A stretch of DNA of 64,000 nucleotides from Peptoniphilus sp. KCTC 25270. Its GTDB lineage: Bacteria > Bacillota > Clostridia > Tissierellales > Peptoniphilaceae. Location: NCBI RefSeq assembly GCF_021012875.1, contig NZ_JAJMZJ010000001.1:496001-560000 (forward strand), read 5' to 3'. The notes below the pieces were generated by a model that did not search any database, was not told the DNA's origin, and saw only the letters and a program-made list of their open reading frames with translations. Shown here piece by piece: positions 1 to 9,074 of this stretch. Made by a program: the position numbers and the translations under genes. Every line of letters begins with the position of its first letter. The stretch's first letter is position 1.

Positions 1-160
1 TCGGATTGGTAGCCCTGCAATGACAACAAGAGGTTTGCTTGAAGAAGACTTTACTTCTATTGCAAACATCATTGTAGATGTCTTATTGAAACGAAGAACC
101 GAAGAGGAAATCAAAGAATCCATTCGTGAACTATGTGAGAAATATCCATTGTACAAATAA
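1..160 (+). CDS. glyA: Serine hydroxymethyltransferase, C-terminal fragment
   Basis: Only the last 52 codons are in the window, so the gene is cut by the left edge. The fragment begins RIGSPAMTTRG, which matches the conserved PLP-enzyme segment (RxGTPAxTTRG) near the C-terminus of serine hydroxymethyltransferase. The acidic and helical tail that follows (EEDFTSIANIIVDVLL) is also typical of this family. The enzyme interconverts serine and glycine and charges tetrahydrofolate with a one-carbon unit in the cytoplasm. A hairpin terminator directly follows the stop, so this is the end of an upstream transcription unit. The fragment is short but the motif is distinctive. Confidence 0.85.
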   Translation, partial: RIGSPAMTTRGLLEEDFTSIANIIVDVLLKRRTEEEIKESIRELCEKYPLYK

Positions 161-162
161 CG

Positions 163-192
163 AAAAGGGCTCGTAAAATCACGAGCTCTTTT
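163..192 (+). terminator. Terminator after glyA
   Basis: A 12-bp stem (163-174 with 181-192, one G-T wobble) with a six-base loop ends in TCTTTT and starts in AAAAG, three bases after the glyA stop. It separates glyA from the DUF512 operon and could work in both directions. Confidence 0.7.
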
Positions 193-208
193 CCATTGGA
201 GGCAAAGA

Positions 209-1555
209 ATGAAACCTTACGAACTAGATATTATTCATAATCAGATGAATACCATTGCAGATATTGATAATGGATCCATAGCAGAAGAAATTGGACTGGA
301 AGCAGGAGATCAAGTTTTAGCTATTAATGGGAAACAAATCTTAGATGTGATTGATTATCGCTATTCCATATCAAATGAGGAGATCCTTTTATCGATTCAA
401 AAAAAGGATGGGGAGCTATGGGATATTGAAATTGAAAAAGATGTAGAAGAAGATCTAGGAATTAACTTTTTGTCTCCTTTGTTGGACAACCAAAAACAAT
501 GTACCAATAATTGTATTTTTTGTTTTATTGACCAAATGCCTCCTGGAATGAGGGACAGTTTGTATATTAAAGATGACGATTCTAGACTAAGCTTTTTACA
601 AGGAAATTATATTACTTTGACCAACGTAAAAGAAGAAGACTTAAAACGAATTGTTGAATATAAATTGTCTCCCATTAATGTTTCCGTTCACACAACAAAT
701 CCTGAGTTAAGAGTCAAATTGTTAAAAAATCGATTTGCTGGTGAAATATTGGAAAGAATCTCTTATTTAACGAAGAATAGGATTACAGTAAATGCACAAA
801 TCGTTGCCATACCTGGCATCAATGATGGAGCTGAGTTAGAAAGAACTTTGGAGGATCTTTCGAATTTATATCCTAACTTATCCTCTGTGGCAGTTGTTCC
901 TGTAGGAATCACCAAATACAGAGAAAATCTTCCTACTCTTAACATCTTTACGAAAGAAGAGGCAAAGAACGTAATTGATGTAGTATGCCAATTTTCACAA
1001 AAAATGAAAAAAATGCATGGGTTTGGATGGGTGTATCCTTCGGATGAATTTTTTCTTATCGCTGAGGAAGAAATTCCAGAGTCCGAATTTTATGAGGGAT
1101 ATCCTCAGTATGAAAATGGCGTCGGATTGCTGCGGTCTTTTTATGATGAAGCTATAGAAGAGTTAGAAAATGTACCGGGAGGAGAAGAAAAGGGAAGTGT
1201 GACGCTAATCACTTCTGAATATCCTTCTTCTTGCCTTAAAAATTTACTAAATCTTTTGCAAAAAAAATATCCAAACTTGAATTATGACTTAAAAGTTATT
1301 ACAAACTCCTTTTTTGGAAACACGGTCAAAGTAGCCGGTCTACTAACGGCGAAGGACGTCTTAGAGCAATTGAAAGGGGGAACTTACGATGGTATAATTG
1401 TACCTAGGGTAATGTTTCGCCAAGATAAATTCATCACTCTAGACGATATGACCCTTAAAGATTTAGAAGAAAAACTATCTTGTCCTATATACACAGTAGA
1501 AAATAATGGGGCGAGTTTCATTCGAAAGATATTGGAGGTGGGCCTAAATGGATAG
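209..1555 (+). CDS. DUF512 family radical-SAM-like protein with PDZ domain
   Basis: The 448-residue protein has an N-terminal PDZ-like segment (about residues 15-65, with GLEAGDQVLAINGK) and then a CX3CX2C cluster at Cys98, Cys102 and Cys105, as used by radical SAM enzymes to hold a 4Fe-4S cluster. A DUF512 region fills the C-terminal half. The family is widespread in Clostridia and is usually found beside der, as here, but I know of no established substrate. The start at 209 is supported by GGAGG at 197-201. Its last 8 bases overlap the start of der, so the two are probably translationally coupled. Membership is clear; the biochemical role is unknown. Confidence 0.85.
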   Translation: MKPYELDIIHNQMNTIADIDNGSIAEEIGLEAGDQVLAINGKQILDVIDYRYSISNEEILLSIQKKDGELWDIEIEKDVEEDLGINFLSPLLDNQKQCTNNCIFCFIDQMPPGMRDSLYIKDDDSRLSFLQGNYITLTNVKEEDLKRIVEYKLSPINVSVHTTNPELRVKLLKNRFAGEILERISYLTKNRITVNAQIVAIPGINDGAELERTLEDLSNLYPNLSSVAVVPVGITKYRENLPTLNIFTKEEAKNVIDVVCQFSQKMKKMHGFGWVYPSDEFFLIAEEEIPESEFYEGYPQYENGVGLLRSFYDEAIEELENVPGGEEKGSVTLITSEYPSSCLKNLLNLLQKKYPNLNYDLKVITNSFFGNTVKVAGLLTAKDVLEQLKGGTYDGIIVPRVMFRQDKFITLDDMTLKDLEEKLSCPIYTVENNGASFIRKILEVGLNG

Positions 1556-2855
1556 ACCCGTAATATGTATATTAGGTAGACCCAATGTTGGGAAGTCTAC
1601 TCTTTTTAATACGATCACTGGAAGCAAAATTTCAATAACAGAAGATACTCCAGGAGTAACTCGAGATCGTATTTATGCAAAAGGAAATTGGTTAGGAAGA
1701 GAATTTACGGTTATTGATACTGGAGGATTAGACCCCAATAGTGAAGAACCTTTTATGCCTCATATTGTTTCTCAAGCAGAGGTAGCCATTGAAAATGCAA
1801 CGGTTATTTTATTTGTTGTCGATGGAAAAGATGGCATTTCTAGTATTGATGAAGAAATTGCAGAAATTCTCCGTCGTTCGAAAAAACCAACGATTCTAAC
1901 TGTAAATAAAATGGATAGCAAACAAACGTCGGAAAATCTTTATGATTTCTATTCCTTGGGATTGGGAGAGCCAATTGTAATCAGTGCAGAACAAGGAAGA
2001 GGAATTGGAGATTTGTTAGACGCCTGTATTGAAGGGTTTGGTCCAGAGGAAGAAGAAACTTATTCTGATGAAATTAAGGTGGCTTTTATTGGAAAACCGA
2101 ATGCTGGAAAATCTTCTTTAGTGAATCATATTTTAGGAGAAAAACGATCTATTGTAACAAATATTCCAGGTACTACCAGAGATTCCATCCATTCTTTTTT
2201 TGAATATGAAGATACAGAATATGTTTTAATTGATACAGCAGGACTTCGCAAACGAAAAAAAATAAACGAAAACATTGAACGCTATTCTGTAGTTCGAACT
2301 TTACGAAGCATAGAAATTGCAGATGTTTGTGTGCTTCTTGTTGATGCAGAAGAAGGAATTAGTGAGCAAGATTCTAAAATAGCAGGATATGCGCACGATA
2401 ACAATAAGGCGATGATTATTGCAGTAAACAAATGGGATTTAATTGAAAAAGACAATCATACAATGAAAAATTTTGAAAATAGCATTCGTAGAGAATTGCC
2501 ATTTTTGTCTTACGCCCCTATGATTTTTATTTCTGCTTTAACAGGACAAAGAGTGGATAAACTTTTGAAGATGATTCACGTAGTAAACAACAATTACTCC
2601 ATGAGAATTCAAACTGGTGTATTAAATGACATCTTGAATCGAGCGGTTTTAATGAATCAACCCCCATCTGACAAAGGAAAGCGCGGGAAACTTTATTATG
2701 GTTCTCAAGTTTCTACAAGGCCACCTAAAATTGCCCTTTCTGTAAATGACAAAGAATTGTTTCACTTCACTTATGTACGTTATTTAGAAAATCAAATTCG
2801 TGCAGCGTATCGATTTGATGGTGTGCCCATTATCATGGAATTAAGAAACCGATGA
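1548..2855 (+). CDS. der: Ribosome biogenesis GTPase Der (EngA)
   Basis: This protein has two tandem GTPase domains, the hallmark of Der. The first P-loop is G10-RPNVGKS with DTGG at 57-60 and NKMD at 120-123. The second P-loop is G182-KPNAGKS, followed by DTAGLRKR and NKWD. A KH-like domain fills the C-terminal hundred residues. At 435 aa it is the normal length. Der binds the 50S subunit late in assembly and is essential in the bacteria studied. It overlaps the DUF512 gene by 8 nt upstream and plsY by 4 nt (ATGA) downstream, giving a tightly packed operon. Confidence 0.97.
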   Translation: MDRPVICILGRPNVGKSTLFNTITGSKISITEDTPGVTRDRIYAKGNWLGREFTVIDTGGLDPNSEEPFMPHIVSQAEVAIENATVILFVVDGKDGISSIDEEIAEILRRSKKPTILTVNKMDSKQTSENLYDFYSLGLGEPIVISAEQGRGIGDLLDACIEGFGPEEEETYSDEIKVAFIGKPNAGKSSLVNHILGEKRSIVTNIPGTTRDSIHSFFEYEDTEYVLIDTAGLRKRKKINENIERYSVVRTLRSIEIADVCVLLVDAEEGISEQDSKIAGYAHDNNKAMIIAVNKWDLIEKDNHTMKNFENSIRRELPFLSYAPMIFISALTGQRVDKLLKMIHVVNNNYSMRIQTGVLNDILNRAVLMNQPPSDKGKRGKLYYGSQVSTRPPKIALSVNDKELFHFTYVRYLENQIRAAYRFDGVPIIMELRNR

Positions 2856-3454
2856 TTCGTATATTGATTTATTCTCTTCTTTCCTATTTGATTGGTAGTA
2901 TTTCAGGATCCTTCTTATTGGGTAAATTACTAATGGGCGTTGATGTTCGCACAATGGGAAGTGGAAACGCTGGAACAACAAATGCCATGCGAACAATGGG
3001 AAAAAAAATAGGAATACTTACCTTTATTATTGACTTAATAAAGGGAGTTGTTGTTTTGTATTTGTTTCAAAATAGAGTTCCTGAAAATTATATTCTAATG
3101 CTACTATTGTTTTGTGTTATTGGGCATAATTTTCCCTTTTATATGAACTTCAAAGGAGGAAAAGGAATTGCCACAACTTTTGGAGGACTTTTCTTTTTAC
3201 ATCCCCTATTAACAGCAATTGGTGGTCTTATTGGCCTAATTGTTGCTCTCCTTTCAAAGTATGTAAGTTTAGGCTCTTTATTCTTTTTAGTTTCAACCTG
3301 TGCAATGTTTATACTAGTTGGAAACGCAAAAGGCATAGAAATAGTCTTCTTACTTCTTCTTACTTTCTTGGGAATTTGGAGGCATCGAAGCAATATAGAA
3401 CGATTAATGCAAGGAAATGAAAATAAGCTAGGAGATCTAAAATGGAAAAAATAA
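2852..3454 (+). CDS. plsY: Acyl-phosphate:glycerol-3-phosphate acyltransferase PlsY
   Basis: The product is a 200-aa integral membrane protein with about five hydrophobic helices and the three conserved PlsY loops: GSISGSF near residue 16, GSGNAGTTNAMRTMG near 37, and GHNFPFYMNFKGGKGIATT near 90. PlsY moves an acyl group from acyl-phosphate to the sn-1 position of glycerol-3-phosphate, the first step of phospholipid synthesis in Gram-positive bacteria. The next gene, gpsA, makes the acceptor substrate, so the pair forms a pathway unit. It overlaps der by 4 nt and gpsA by 13 nt. Confidence 0.96.
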   Translation: MIRILIYSLLSYLIGSISGSFLLGKLLMGVDVRTMGSGNAGTTNAMRTMGKKIGILTFIIDLIKGVVVLYLFQNRVPENYILMLLLFCVIGHNFPFYMNFKGGKGIATTFGGLFFLHPLLTAIGGLIGLIVALLSKYVSLGSLFFLVSTCAMFILVGNAKGIEIVFLLLLTFLGIWRHRSNIERLMQGNENKLGDLKWKK

Positions 3455-4455
3455 CAATTATCGGCGGAGGTAGTTGGGGAAGCGCGATTGCAAATTCTTT
3501 AGCAGAAAAAGGAGAAGACGCTTGCCTATACATTATGGAGAAACAGCAATACGATTTGGTAGTAAAAACCAAAACAAATCCTCAATACTTGAAGGACTTT
3601 ACCTTTTCCAATCATTTGAAGTTTTCTAATGATTTTAACAAAAGCGTAGGAGAAGCCACCGTATTAATTATTGCGGTTCCTACAAATGCGGTTCGCTCTG
3701 TTTTGGAACAAATTAAAGAGTTAAATGTATCTCCACGTACTTTGGTAAATTTAGCAAAAGGTTTAGAACAAAACACCCATTTACGCATATCAGAAATAGC
3801 CAATGAAATATTGCCAGAGTTTCCTTTTGTTGCGCTAAATGGTCCTTCTCACGCAGAAGAGGTAGCAAAGAATTTACCTACCACTTTAGTGGCTTGTTCA
3901 GAAAATCATTCTGAAGCTGTCAAAATTGAAAAACTATTTTCAACAGAAACTCTCCGAATCTATTATCAAGACGATCTAGTTGGAGTAGAAATGGGAGCGG
4001 CTCTTAAAAATATTATTGCTTTAGCAGCAGGATTAACAGATGGGTTGCAGTTTGGAGATAATACAAAAGCTGCTTTAATGACAAGAGGAATCCATGAAAT
4101 TACAAAATTAGGAATTCAAATGGGCGCAAAACCCCAAACTTTTTTGGGATTGACAGGAATTGGAGATTTAATTGTTACTTGTACGAGTTTGCATAGTAGA
4201 AATCGAAATTTTGGATATTTGATTGGACAAGGCAAAAGTGTAGAGGAAGCTATGAAAATTGTCGATATGGTAGTTGAAGGGTATAAAACAACAAAATCTG
4301 CTTATGAGTTATCTCAAGAAGTAGGAGTTGAAATGCCTATTACGGAAAAACTGTATGATGTTCTGTATAAAGGAGAAGACCCTAAAATAGCGGTAATGGA
4401 GCTTATGACCAGAAGGTCAAAACATGAGAATGAAGGAATTAATGATATTAGTTAG
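3442..4455 (+). CDS. gpsA: Glycerol-3-phosphate dehydrogenase (NAD(P)+)
   Basis: An N-terminal Rossmann motif (IIGGGSWGSAIA, residues 6-17) binds NAD(P)H. Family motifs follow: LAKGLE with Lys106, GPSHAEE at 134-140, and the catalytic-lysine segment ALKNIIALAAG with Lys189. The 337-aa length is typical. The cytosolic enzyme reduces dihydroxyacetone phosphate to sn-glycerol-3-phosphate for phospholipid synthesis. The start lies inside the end of plsY (13-nt overlap), with purine-rich sequence upstream. The last residues (RSKHENEGINDIS) are family-variable. Confidence 0.97.
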   Translation: MEKITIIGGGSWGSAIANSLAEKGEDACLYIMEKQQYDLVVKTKTNPQYLKDFTFSNHLKFSNDFNKSVGEATVLIIAVPTNAVRSVLEQIKELNVSPRTLVNLAKGLEQNTHLRISEIANEILPEFPFVALNGPSHAEEVAKNLPTTLVACSENHSEAVKIEKLFSTETLRIYYQDDLVGVEMGAALKNIIALAAGLTDGLQFGDNTKAALMTRGIHEITKLGIQMGAKPQTFLGLTGIGDLIVTCTSLHSRNRNFGYLIGQGKSVEEAMKIVDMVVEGYKTTKSAYELSQEVGVEMPITEKLYDVLYKGEDPKIAVMELMTRRSKHENEGINDIS

Positions 4456-4464
4456 AAGGTACTA

Positions 4465-5742
4465 ATGGAACAGGTTAGAAATTCAAGGAGAAAATATAAA
4501 AAAAAGAAAAAAAATAGAAAATATTTTTTCTTTCTATTTCTTTTTCTCATAGGAATTGTTATTGGAGCCTTGCGTCTTTCCAAGCAGTATAAGACCTACG
4601 ATACAATCCATCCAGAACTAACGATATACCGTGACGTTGTGAAGGCGAATGGTTATCTATTGTTTAATGAAGATTTGGTTTTTGCGAATGGATCGGGAGT
4701 GGCTGTTTACAATGCACAAGAGGGTGAAAAAGTTCCAAAAAACTACTCCATTGCCAATGTAAATCTTCAAAATGATAATTCAAAGATAAAAGATGAATTG
4801 ATATTGATTCAAGCTGCCATTGACTACAAGACCAATCGAAGTCAAAAAGATGAAGAAACTTTGGACAAACAAAAAGAAGTAGATAATATTGTGCGAAACA
4901 TTCAAAGATTTATTCGTAACGAGTCTTATGATAAGCTAATTTCTTCCATCAATAGTTTGGATTTAAGCACAAATCAACCCGTTAATATATCAGAGTTGAA
5001 TGAATTGCTTCGTTTATCTTTAGAAAACTTAGAAAGAGCAAAAGATAAATTAAGCAAAGAACTCTCTATAACAAACAGCGATTATCAATCATCTATGTCT
5101 GGAATTGTATCGTATCAAATTGATGACCCTAAACAGATATTTTCAATTAAAGAGGGGGTCCTTGCATTCCATCCAAAACAATTAACAAAAGACGATATTC
5201 AAATGGAGGAAAAAGGGAAGAATCAAGTGGTTGATAAGGAACCTTTTTTTAGAATAATAGACAATTTAGACTGGTATCTATTTATGCAAAGTACAAAACC
5301 TTCTTTGTTCGAATTGGAAGAAGGAAGCCAGGTAAAGGTAAAATTTGATGATGATAGCATTGTTAATGGGCAGATTATAAAAAGCGATCTACAGGAAGGA
5401 AACGTAATTGTTCATTTCCACGACAATCTTTCAGACAAATACCTAAAAAGAAATACAAACGTTACAATTATCCGGGAACAAAAGGATGCGTATACAATTC
5501 CTTCCTCTGCATTGATAGAGAATGAGGACGGTTTACGAGGAGTCTATATAGAAGAGATACACGGCTTGGTACAATTTCTTCCTGTGTCTGTAATAGGAGA
5601 GACCTTAGAAGAGGTTTATATTGAGCGAGGAAACTTCTATGGTGAAATTTCTATAAAAGATAAAAATTATCGCACACTTTCTCTCCATGATTCCGTTATA
5701 ATAGAACCAAACAAAGTAGAAGAAAAGCAGTTAGTAGATTGA
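4465..5742 (+). CDS. HlyD-like membrane-anchored adaptor protein
   Basis: The protein (425 aa) has a very basic N-terminus (RRKYKKKKKNRK), one membrane helix at about residues 20-38, and an extracytoplasmic part. That part has lipoyl-like beta segments flanking an alpha-helical region (about 110-200) and a beta-barrel-like C-terminal portion, as in HlyD/RND adaptor proteins. No ABC transporter or efflux pump is nearby. It sits 9 nt after gpsA and 10 nt before yggS-sepF, a position seen in other Clostridia as far as I recall. A role at the envelope or division site rather than classical efflux is possible, but this is inference. Confidence 0.7.
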   Translation: MEQVRNSRRKYKKKKKNRKYFFFLFLFLIGIVIGALRLSKQYKTYDTIHPELTIYRDVVKANGYLLFNEDLVFANGSGVAVYNAQEGEKVPKNYSIANVNLQNDNSKIKDELILIQAAIDYKTNRSQKDEETLDKQKEVDNIVRNIQRFIRNESYDKLISSINSLDLSTNQPVNISELNELLRLSLENLERAKDKLSKELSITNSDYQSSMSGIVSYQIDDPKQIFSIKEGVLAFHPKQLTKDDIQMEEKGKNQVVDKEPFFRIIDNLDWYLFMQSTKPSLFELEEGSQVKVKFDDDSIVNGQIIKSDLQEGNVIVHFHDNLSDKYLKRNTNVTIIREQKDAYTIPSSALIENEDGLRGVYIEEIHGLVQFLPVSVIGETLEEVYIERGNFYGEISIKDKNYRTLSLHDSVIIEPNKVEEKQLVD

Positions 5743-5752
5743 GAGGCGTATT

Positions 5753-6448
5753 TTGTTATATATTAGTGAAAACATACAAAAAGTAAAGGAAGAAATTGAA
5801 GAGGTTCGGAAGAGAAGTTTAACTGGAGAGCCAGTTGAACTAATTACAGTTACAAAAACTTTTGATGTACCAATTATTGAACAGGCCATAGATGCAGGGA
5901 TTAAAATAATTGGCGAAAATAAAGTGCAAGAATTGACTTCAAAAATTGAACAATTGAATGATAAAGTAATTTATCATATGATTGGAAACTTACAGTCAAA
6001 TAAGGTAAAATATATCTATCAAGACGTTGCGCTAATCCATTCTTTGGACCGATTGTCTTTAGCAAAAGAAATCGAAAAGCGAGGAAAATCTACAGACGAT
6101 ATAGTTCACTGTTTGGTTCAGGTTAATATTGGGAAAGAAAAAACCAAAGGGGGATTGTATAGAGAAGAGGTATTGCCCTTTGTAGAAAAAATGATGGAAT
6201 TCCCACATATCCAAATTGATGGTATAATGACAGTAGCGCCAAACACAGAGGACATAAAATATTTGAGATCTTGTTTTAGAAATATGGTTTCCTTAAAAGA
6301 GGAGATTGAAAGGGAAAAATTTGATCGTATAAACATGCAGTATTTGTCCATGGGTATGAGTCATGATTTTGAAATAGCCATTGAAGAAGGGGCTAACATG
6401 GTTAGAATTGGAAGTAAGATTTTTGGAAATCGAGATTATTCGAAATAA
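5753..6448 (+). CDS. YggS/YlmE-type PLP homeostasis protein
   Basis: This is a 231-aa single-domain PLP-binding barrel of the YggS/PROSC family, with the cofactor lysine in LITVTKT (Lys35) and the later motifs GENKVQE, YHMIGNLQSNKVK and SMGMSHDFEIAIEEGANMVRIGS. Family members buffer free PLP and affect amino-acid and cofactor balance; no catalytic activity is established. The start is TTG at 5753, preceded by GAGAGG at 5741-5746; no ATG start exists before the conserved region. The gene lies directly before sepF, as ylmE does in Bacillus. Confidence 0.93.
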   Translation: MLYISENIQKVKEEIEEVRKRSLTGEPVELITVTKTFDVPIIEQAIDAGIKIIGENKVQELTSKIEQLNDKVIYHMIGNLQSNKVKYIYQDVALIHSLDRLSLAKEIEKRGKSTDDIVHCLVQVNIGKEKTKGGLYREEVLPFVEKMMEFPHIQIDGIMTVAPNTEDIKYLRSCFRNMVSLKEEIEREKFDRINMQYLSMGMSHDFEIAIEEGANMVRIGSKIFGNRDYSK

Positions 6449-6460
6449 GGAGGCAGATGA

Positions 6461-6925
6461 ATGGCAGATTTTAAGGATAAGTTTAAGAAAGCATTTGGTT
6501 TTGGAGAAGATTACGATTATGATGATGAATATGAATTCGATCAAGAAGAATCATTTCATACAACAGAAGTAGAGCCAGTGAATCCACAACCAAAAACAGT
6601 TCGCACTCGTAGAAATGACAATGGAAGCGTACTTAGTATTCAAACAAAAGCATCCATGGTAATTACAGTTCATGAACCATTAACATATGATGAAAGCCCA
6701 AAAATTGTGGACGATCTAAAAGAAAACAAAGCCGTTGTTCTAAATTTTGAACAATTGGATTTAGAAGTAAAAAGAGAAATTTTTGATTTTGTAAACGGTG
6801 CTTTGTATGCCATTGAAGGAAAAATTCAAAAAGTAAACAAAGACATTTTCATCTTAGCTCCTGCTAATATTGGGATTGATGGATTGAAAGAAGAATTACA
6901 AAATTCTGGTATTTTCCCTTGGTAA
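6461..6925 (+). CDS. sepF: Cell division protein SepF
   Basis: The 154-aa protein begins with an amphipathic helix (MADFKDKFKKAFGF) suited to membrane binding. A very acidic linker (DYDYDDEYEF) comes next, then the conserved SepF core from about residue 65 (MVITVHEPLTYDESPKIVDDL through IFILAPANI). SepF polymerises into rings or arcs and tethers FtsZ to the membrane during septation. AAGGAGG precedes the start. The usual Gram-positive neighbour ylmG is absent: ylmH starts one base after the sepF stop. Confidence 0.95.
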   Translation: MADFKDKFKKAFGFGEDYDYDDEYEFDQEESFHTTEVEPVNPQPKTVRTRRNDNGSVLSIQTKASMVITVHEPLTYDESPKIVDDLKENKAVVLNFEQLDLEVKREIFDFVNGALYAIEGKIQKVNKDIFILAPANIGIDGLKEELQNSGIFPW

Positions 6926-6926
6926 T

Positions 6927-7706
6927 ATGACGATTTCGAGAGAAAAATACCTTTTACATTTGAAGAGTGAAGAAAAAATCACTTTATTGCGGAAATTAAT
7001 GGACACGATAGAAATTTCTATTTACTCAGGAATTCCACAATTTAGTGATTTTTTAGACCCTTATGAAATTCGCCTTGCTGAATCGGTGGCCAATGGGGAA
7101 ATGGTTTATTCAGAAACTTCTCAACTATTGAATGAAAACTTTGAAAGAAATATCATCGGGTTTTCTACAGAAACCAAAAATTTAGATCTTGGCAACCATC
7201 TGAAATGTTTCAAGATAGAATCTAAATTCTCCGATTTACAGCACAATAAAATCCTAGGATCTATTTTAGGCTTAGGCCTTGAACGAAGAAAAATAGGAGA
7301 TATTTCCATTCACGGAAAGATTGCCTATATTCTTGTTAAATCAGAAATTGCCGATTTCATCTATTTTCATCTTAAAAAAATTGGTAGAGAGGGCGTTCGC
7401 TTGGAAGAAGTACCCATTCAAAATTTCGAATCCGAAAAGCCCCAGTGGGAGATTCAATCTTCTACTGTTAAAACCATGCGTTTGGATTCCATTGTTTCAA
7501 CCATAACAAAATTGCCAAGAAGCAAAGCCAAAAAAATGATTGAACAAAATTTAATAAAAGTAAATTTTGAGCCCATAATGACCCCTCATATGGAAATAGG
7601 GGGTTGTTTGCTGTCCATTCGAGGTTATGGAAGATTTAAGATTTTTGAGGAATTTCATGAAACAAAAAAAGGTAGAATTCATTTTACCTACGGGAAAAAG
7701 AAATAA
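6927..7706 (+). CDS. ylmH: YlmH family S4-domain RNA-binding protein
   Basis: The protein (259 aa) has a YlmH-type N-terminal region and a C-terminal S4 RNA-binding fold at about residues 183-245 (MRLDSIVSTITKLPRSKAKKMIEQ, then LIKVNFEPI and GCLLSIRGYGRFKI). In Bacillus, YlmH has been linked to ribosome-associated quality control and to the division cluster. It is one base downstream of sepF and has no strong Shine-Dalgarno sequence of its own, so coupled translation is likely. lspA follows after 11 nt. Confidence 0.9.
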   Translation: MTISREKYLLHLKSEEKITLLRKLMDTIEISIYSGIPQFSDFLDPYEIRLAESVANGEMVYSETSQLLNENFERNIIGFSTETKNLDLGNHLKCFKIESKFSDLQHNKILGSILGLGLERRKIGDISIHGKIAYILVKSEIADFIYFHLKKIGREGVRLEEVPIQNFESEKPQWEIQSSTVKTMRLDSIVSTITKLPRSKAKKMIEQNLIKVNFEPIMTPHMEIGGCLLSIRGYGRFKIFEEFHETKKGRIHFTYGKKK

Positions 7707-7717
7707 GGAGAAACGAT

Positions 7718-8176
7718 ATGATCATTGCTATTGTATTGGCATTAATTGCTATTGATCAATTTACCAAATACTTAGCCGTACAACATTTGATGGATGGAAC
7801 CGTTATTGAAATCATCCCTAATTTTTTTCGCCTTCTTTATGTAGAAAATAGAGGAGCAGCCTTTGGGGTCCTTCAAGATTCCCGCCTATTTTTTATTTTA
7901 ATCACCTTCCTTGTATTGGGTGTCATCTTCTATTTTCTATTTATGAAAAAAGATTCTGTAAAAGGAATTTATAGACTTGGATTGGTTTTAATTTTAAGTG
8001 GAACGATTGGAAACTTTATTGATCGGATTCGATTAAGTTACGTCATTGATTTTCTTTCCTTTCGATTTTTTGGCTATAATTTTGCCGTATTTAATATAGC
8101 AGATAGTTTAATTGTCGTTGGTACTTTCTTGCTTATTATTAAAATTTTAATGTCGGATACTAGCCATGAAAAATAA
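7718..8176 (+). CDS. lspA: Lipoprotein signal peptidase II
   Basis: A 152-aa protein with four membrane helices. The two catalytic aspartates fall in the conserved boxes GTIGNFIDRI...VIDF (Asp111) and FAVFNIADS (Asp129); ENRGAAFG at 43-50 is also diagnostic. LspA cleaves the signal peptide of diacylglyceryl-modified prolipoproteins; the lipoprotein at 12364 would be a substrate. AAGGAG precedes the start, and the 3' end overlaps the next gene by 11 nt. Confidence 0.97.
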   Translation: MIIAIVLALIAIDQFTKYLAVQHLMDGTVIEIIPNFFRLLYVENRGAAFGVLQDSRLFFILITFLVLGVIFYFLFMKKDSVKGIYRLGLVLILSGTIGNFIDRIRLSYVIDFLSFRFFGYNFAVFNIADSLIVVGTFLLIIKILMSDTSHEK

Positions 8177-9074
8177 TTATATTGTTAAAAACCAAGATGT
8201 AGGTATGAGAGTGGATGCCTATTTATCTGAAGTTTCTGACCAAACAAGATCTCAAATAAAGAAAGACATTATAGAGGAACGTATTCAAGTTAATGGGAAA
8301 AACATAAAGCCTAGCTATAAATTAGAAGCAGAAGACTCTATTTCTTGGGAACAAAGAACACCTTATGAAATTGTGCCTAATGGATTACCGCTGGAAATCG
8401 TGTATTCAGATAAAGACCTTTTTGTTATTAATAAACCCGCAGGATTGGTTGTTCATCCTGGCGCGGGAGAAGAAAAAGATAGCGCTGTGCACCGTCTTTT
8501 GTCTTTGGATAAAAATTTGCCCATAAATGATGACCCCCTAAGACCTGGAATTGTACATCGACTGGACAAAGACACTTCTGGGTTAATGGTAGTTGCTAGA
8601 AACGAGGACTCCTACGTAGCCCTTGTGGAACAATTCAAAAAACATGAAGTGTATAAGGAATATTGTGCCATTGTTCACAACACCGTAAAAAATAAAGGGG
8701 TTCTTACAAAGGCCATTGGGCGTAATCCAAACAATCGAATTCAGATGGCGGTAGATGTATTCCCTAGTAAAGAAGCCATCACTCACTATGAACCTCTATT
8801 GGATTTGAATGGTTTTACATTAATAAAAGTAATTATAGAAACAGGCCGGACCCATCAAATTCGTGTACATATGAATTCCATTGGCTATCCCGTTGTAGGC
8901 GATACACTTTATGGACCTAAGAATGCCAAGGCCAAGAGACAATTGCTACACAGCAAAAAAATAGAGATTTCCCATCCTATAACAAACAAAAAGCTTCTTT
9001 TTGAAACCAATTTACCAGAGGATTTTTTTGCATTTATAAAATCAAGAGGAGTAACCTATGCATCAAATATTTGA
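8166..9074 (+). CDS. RluA/RluD family pseudouridine synthase
   Basis: The 302-aa protein has an N-terminal S4 domain (about residues 13-60) and a RluA-type catalytic domain with the signature HRLDKDTSG, in which Asp134 is the expected nucleophile. RPGIVHRLD and TGRTHQIRVHM are further family motifs. Such enzymes isomerise specific uridines in rRNA; RluD modifies helix 69 of 23S rRNA. Position after lspA matches ylyB of Bacillus. Which uridines it modifies cannot be read from the sequence. It overlaps lspA by 11 nt and pyrR by 17 nt. Confidence 0.93.
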   Translation: MKNNYIVKNQDVGMRVDAYLSEVSDQTRSQIKKDIIEERIQVNGKNIKPSYKLEAEDSISWEQRTPYEIVPNGLPLEIVYSDKDLFVINKPAGLVVHPGAGEEKDSAVHRLLSLDKNLPINDDPLRPGIVHRLDKDTSGLMVVARNEDSYVALVEQFKKHEVYKEYCAIVHNTVKNKGVLTKAIGRNPNNRIQMAVDVFPSKEAITHYEPLLDLNGFTLIKVIIETGRTHQIRVHMNSIGYPVVGDTLYGPKNAKAKRQLLHSKKIEISHPITNKKLLFETNLPEDFFAFIKSRGVTYASNI

